Assembly (NCBI RefSeq): GCF_002161355.1
Contig: NZ_NFHL01000003.1
Span: 62,001 to 126,000, forward strand
Direction of reading: 5' to 3'
Length of the DNA stretch: 64,000 nucleotides
Source of the DNA: Lachnoclostridium sp. An76
GTDB taxonomy: Bacteria; Bacillota; Clostridia; Lachnospirales; Lachnospiraceae
The translations under genes were made by a program, and so were the position numbers. Below the pieces are notes generated by a model. It saw only the letters and a program-made list of their open reading frames with translations. It did no database searches and was not told where the DNA came from. Shown in pieces: positions 62,342-64,000 of the stretch. Numbering within the stretch: the stretch's first letter is position 1; each line of letters starts with the position of its first letter.

Positions 62342-62939
62342 CTGTAATTACGGGGGAGCCTGTGATCGAGTAAATCGGACGAAACCAGCGAAGCGCGGTT
62401 ATAGAAGACGTATTCAGCACGGGTGTGTGGGTGGCTTCGGCTCCGGGGCTGAAAGTTTTTCGAAAAAACGCTTCGCTGTTTTCTGGTTTACTCAAGCCGA
62501 AAGGTCCCCAGCAAATGCAGCGTTTAAAAACGTAGTGAGAGAGGGGAACTTCTTCGACAAAAAGCCCCCCTCTCACCCACCTTTCGAAATCCTGCATTTG
62601 CCTGCGGGGACCTTCCGGTCGGATGCACGCAGAAAACCGGCCCCCCTTTGATGCGCACTTTCGCGGCGGACGGGGATATGGCGACGGTGACTTGGAGTAA
62701 TCTGATGGAAAGACTTAAAAGAATGGGATGCGGCGTTAATTTCAAAGCGGATGCCTGAGCCGCAGGCGAATCTTCCGCTTTGAAATTGTCCTTAGCCGTA
62801 TCCCATTCTTTTTACGTCTTTCCCAGATTACGGAACCGGAACCTGAGCCATATCCCCATACGCCACGAAAATGTCCTCAATCATATCGACGGTTTTCGGA
62901 CGTTCAACCAAGAGGAAGGCTCCCCCCGCAAATCCAGAT
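62342..62939. repeat. Nested long inverted repeats between glgD and coaX
   Basis: Outer arms: ACGGGGGAGCC (62350-62360) and GGCTCCCCCCG (62918-62928). Hairpin H1 at 62478-62638 has GTTTTCTGG, GGTCCCC, GCAAATGCAG and GAGAGGGG complemented in order on the right. Hairpin H2 at 62672-62857 has GGGGATATGGC, GTAATCTG, AAAGAATGGGATGCGGC and AATTTCAAAGCGGA complemented in order. No gene is present, although minus-strand peptide traces such as VDMIEDIFVAYGDMAQV are open. Each hairpin would be far longer than a terminator. Confidence 0.75.
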
Positions 62940-63707
62940 TCACCTTTGATTTTTCTGATAGATGACCGCCAGCCCCTTGAGCAGCAGATCTTCATCCAGC
63001 CGGATCTCTCTCCGGCAGTGGGGCACGATCTTCCCTGCCAGCCCTCCGGTGGCGACTACGGTCACATCCCCGTCCAGTTCTTCCGCCAGACGGTCAATGA
63101 TACCGTCTATGGCAGCGGCGGCGCTGTATATGGTGCCGCTTTTCATGCACTCCACCGTATTTTTCCCGATGATATGCTCCGGAGCCTCCAGGCTGATGCC
63201 GCCCAACTGCGATGCATTCGCAGTGAGGGAATCAAGGGATACGCCGATCCCGGGATAGATCATCCCGCCGATGTAATTCTTATTTTTATCGATCACGCAG
63301 ACTGTATTCGCAGTCCCCATGTCGAAGACCAGAAGTGGAACGGGATATTCTGCGATCGCCGCCACTGAGTCCACCACAAGATCGCTGCCGAGCTGCGCCG
63401 GGTTATCGATGCGGATATTGAGCCCGGTTTTGATGCCTGCGCCGACGATGAGCGGTTCTTTTTTCAGGATCTTCTCTACCGCGAGCTTTACGATCGTGGT
63501 GATCTGCGGAACCACCGAGGAGATGATCCCCCCCTCCAGGTCTGCTCTTTTTATATGATAGATATCCAGCACATTCTTGATGTCAATGGCGTATTCAAGC
63601 TCCGTCTTTGTGCGCACGGTGGACAGCCGCTCGATGAACACGCACTTTTTGCCGTCCATGCACCCGATCACGATATTTGTATTCCCGATATCAATAGCCA
63701 ATATCAT
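62940..63707 (-). CDS. coaX: Type III pantothenate kinase
   Basis: The 255-residue enzyme phosphorylates pantothenate, the first step of coenzyme A synthesis. It has the ASKHA-fold motifs ILAIDIGNTNIVIG (phosphate-binding), the pantothenate-contact GAGIKTGLNIRIDNPAQLGSD, VFDMGTANTVCVID and GGMIYPGIGVSLDSL. The C-terminal motif VVATGGLAGKI is present. The ATG overlaps the end of the upstream membrane gene by 17 bases, so they are coupled. The nested inverted repeats begin just after its stop. Confidence 0.95.
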   Translation of the reverse strand: MILAIDIGNTNIVIGCMDGKKCVFIERLSTVRTKTELEYAIDIKNVLDIYHIKRADLEGGIISSVVPQITTIVKLAVEKILKKEPLIVGAGIKTGLNIRIDNPAQLGSDLVVDSVAAIAEYPVPLLVFDMGTANTVCVIDKNKNYIGGMIYPGIGVSLDSLTANASQLGGISLEAPEHIIGKNTVECMKSGTIYSAAAAIDGIIDRLAEELDGDVTVVATGGLAGKIVPHCRREIRLDEDLLLKGLAVIYQKNQR

Positions 63708-64000
63708 TTCTTAAGCCCAGCCTTTCCCTGACATTTTTCTTTAAGAGCACACGTCCGATGAGAAGGGTCAGGATCCCTGCGACGATTGCCTCAGGCACGC
63801 CGTTGACCCCGATCACTGTCAGGATAAACGTATAGACCGCTGACACTGCGACTTCATTCGCCGCGGCATATGCCTCTCTGAAGAACACGAAGATCAGGTT
63901 CATGACGAGCAGGGTATTGACCAGCGCGCCGCTCACTCCCGCAAGCACGAGACCCACGCTTGAGATCCCGCTCTTCCTTTTGACCAGGTCTTTGGTGAGC
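63691..64000 (-). CDS. ECF-type substrate-specific membrane protein, C-terminal part
   Basis: The frame is open to the window edge, so the N-terminus is missing. The visible ~100 residues have a polar loop, three hydrophobic helices (VGLVLAGVSGALVNTLLVMNLIFVFF and two later) and a basic tail. This is the pattern of an ECF transporter S component. The 17-bp overlap with coaX strongly suggests pantothenate uptake (PanT-like), since panT-coaX pairs occur in Firmicutes. The substrate cannot be confirmed from the fragment. Confidence 0.7.
   Translation of the reverse strand, partial: LTKDLVKRKSGISSVGLVLAGVSGALVNTLLVMNLIFVFFREAYAAANEVAVSAVYTFILTVIGVNGVPEAIVAGILTLLIGRVLLKKNVRERLGLRNDIGY

Overview
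The window looks like chromosomal DNA from a gut Lachnospiraceae (Clostridia). The base composition is about half G+C, ribosome binding sites are strong AGGAGG types, and [FeFe]-hydrogenase, GlgC/GlgD and several small protein families typical of that group are present. Host-glycan genes (a cell-wall sialidase and a decayed fucosidase) suggest a mucosal habitat. I cannot name the species. I saw no rRNA, tRNA or CRISPR array.

Layout. Positions 1-5,300 hold a TelA-type gene with an upstream partner cut by the window edge, a GltD-like oxidoreductase, two small secreted or lipidated proteins and a broken membrane-tailed XRE regulator. Positions 5,300-17,000 hold birA, an intact IS1634-type insertion sequence, a radical SAM protein, an FtsH C-terminal fragment translationally coupled to a coiled-coil protein, a DUF308 membrane protein, a patatin/ornithine carbamoyltransferase fusion followed by a TetR regulator, and a TrmH-led operon of four genes. 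Positions 17,000-30,300 hold a large sialidase with its own promoter and 5' leader hairpin, a CDP-alcohol phosphatidyltransferase, a three-gene electron-bifurcating hydrogenase operon with a clear promoter, a GH25/LysM lysozyme, a Gfo/Idh/MocA oxidoreductase and an Rpn-type nuclease. Positions 30,360-31,939 are an alpha-L-fucosidase pseudogene.

Positions 32,476-41,204 are an integrated mobilizable element. It carries a tyrosine integrase, excisionase, MobT/Rep_trans protein, TcpA/FtsK-type coupling ATPase, two XRE regulators, a predicted hairpin-rich RNA or transfer origin, and a cargo module of one lipoprotein and two small genes. Exact 30-bp direct repeats bound it. These repeats lie inside what appears to be a small structured RNA gene. 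An intact second copy of that RNA follows just outside the element, and the displaced 3' end of the target copy is still visible. This RNA family and its use as an integration site is the most interesting signal here.

Positions 41,600-51,900 are mostly core genes: an M20 peptidase with a two-protein membrane permease, a lipase-like hydrolase, citrate synthase, ksgA, tatD, an AsnB relative without its glutaminase cysteine, and purC. Positions 51,900-55,400 are an accessory island of small membrane or lipidated proteins mixed with broken immunity-type genes (a PoNi/DUF1911 fragment and an ADP-ribosylglycohydrolase with an internal deletion). Positions 55,600-64,000 hold a MarR-controlled heterodimeric ABC exporter, glgC-glgD, a 600-bp region of nested inverted repeats, and coaX with an ECF-type membrane gene that runs off the edge.

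Two families of short palindromic intergenic repeats recur across the window: a GGGGTC-AGACCCC hairpin at three sites, and a TAACAGTT-bounded MITE-like element with one complete and three partial copies.
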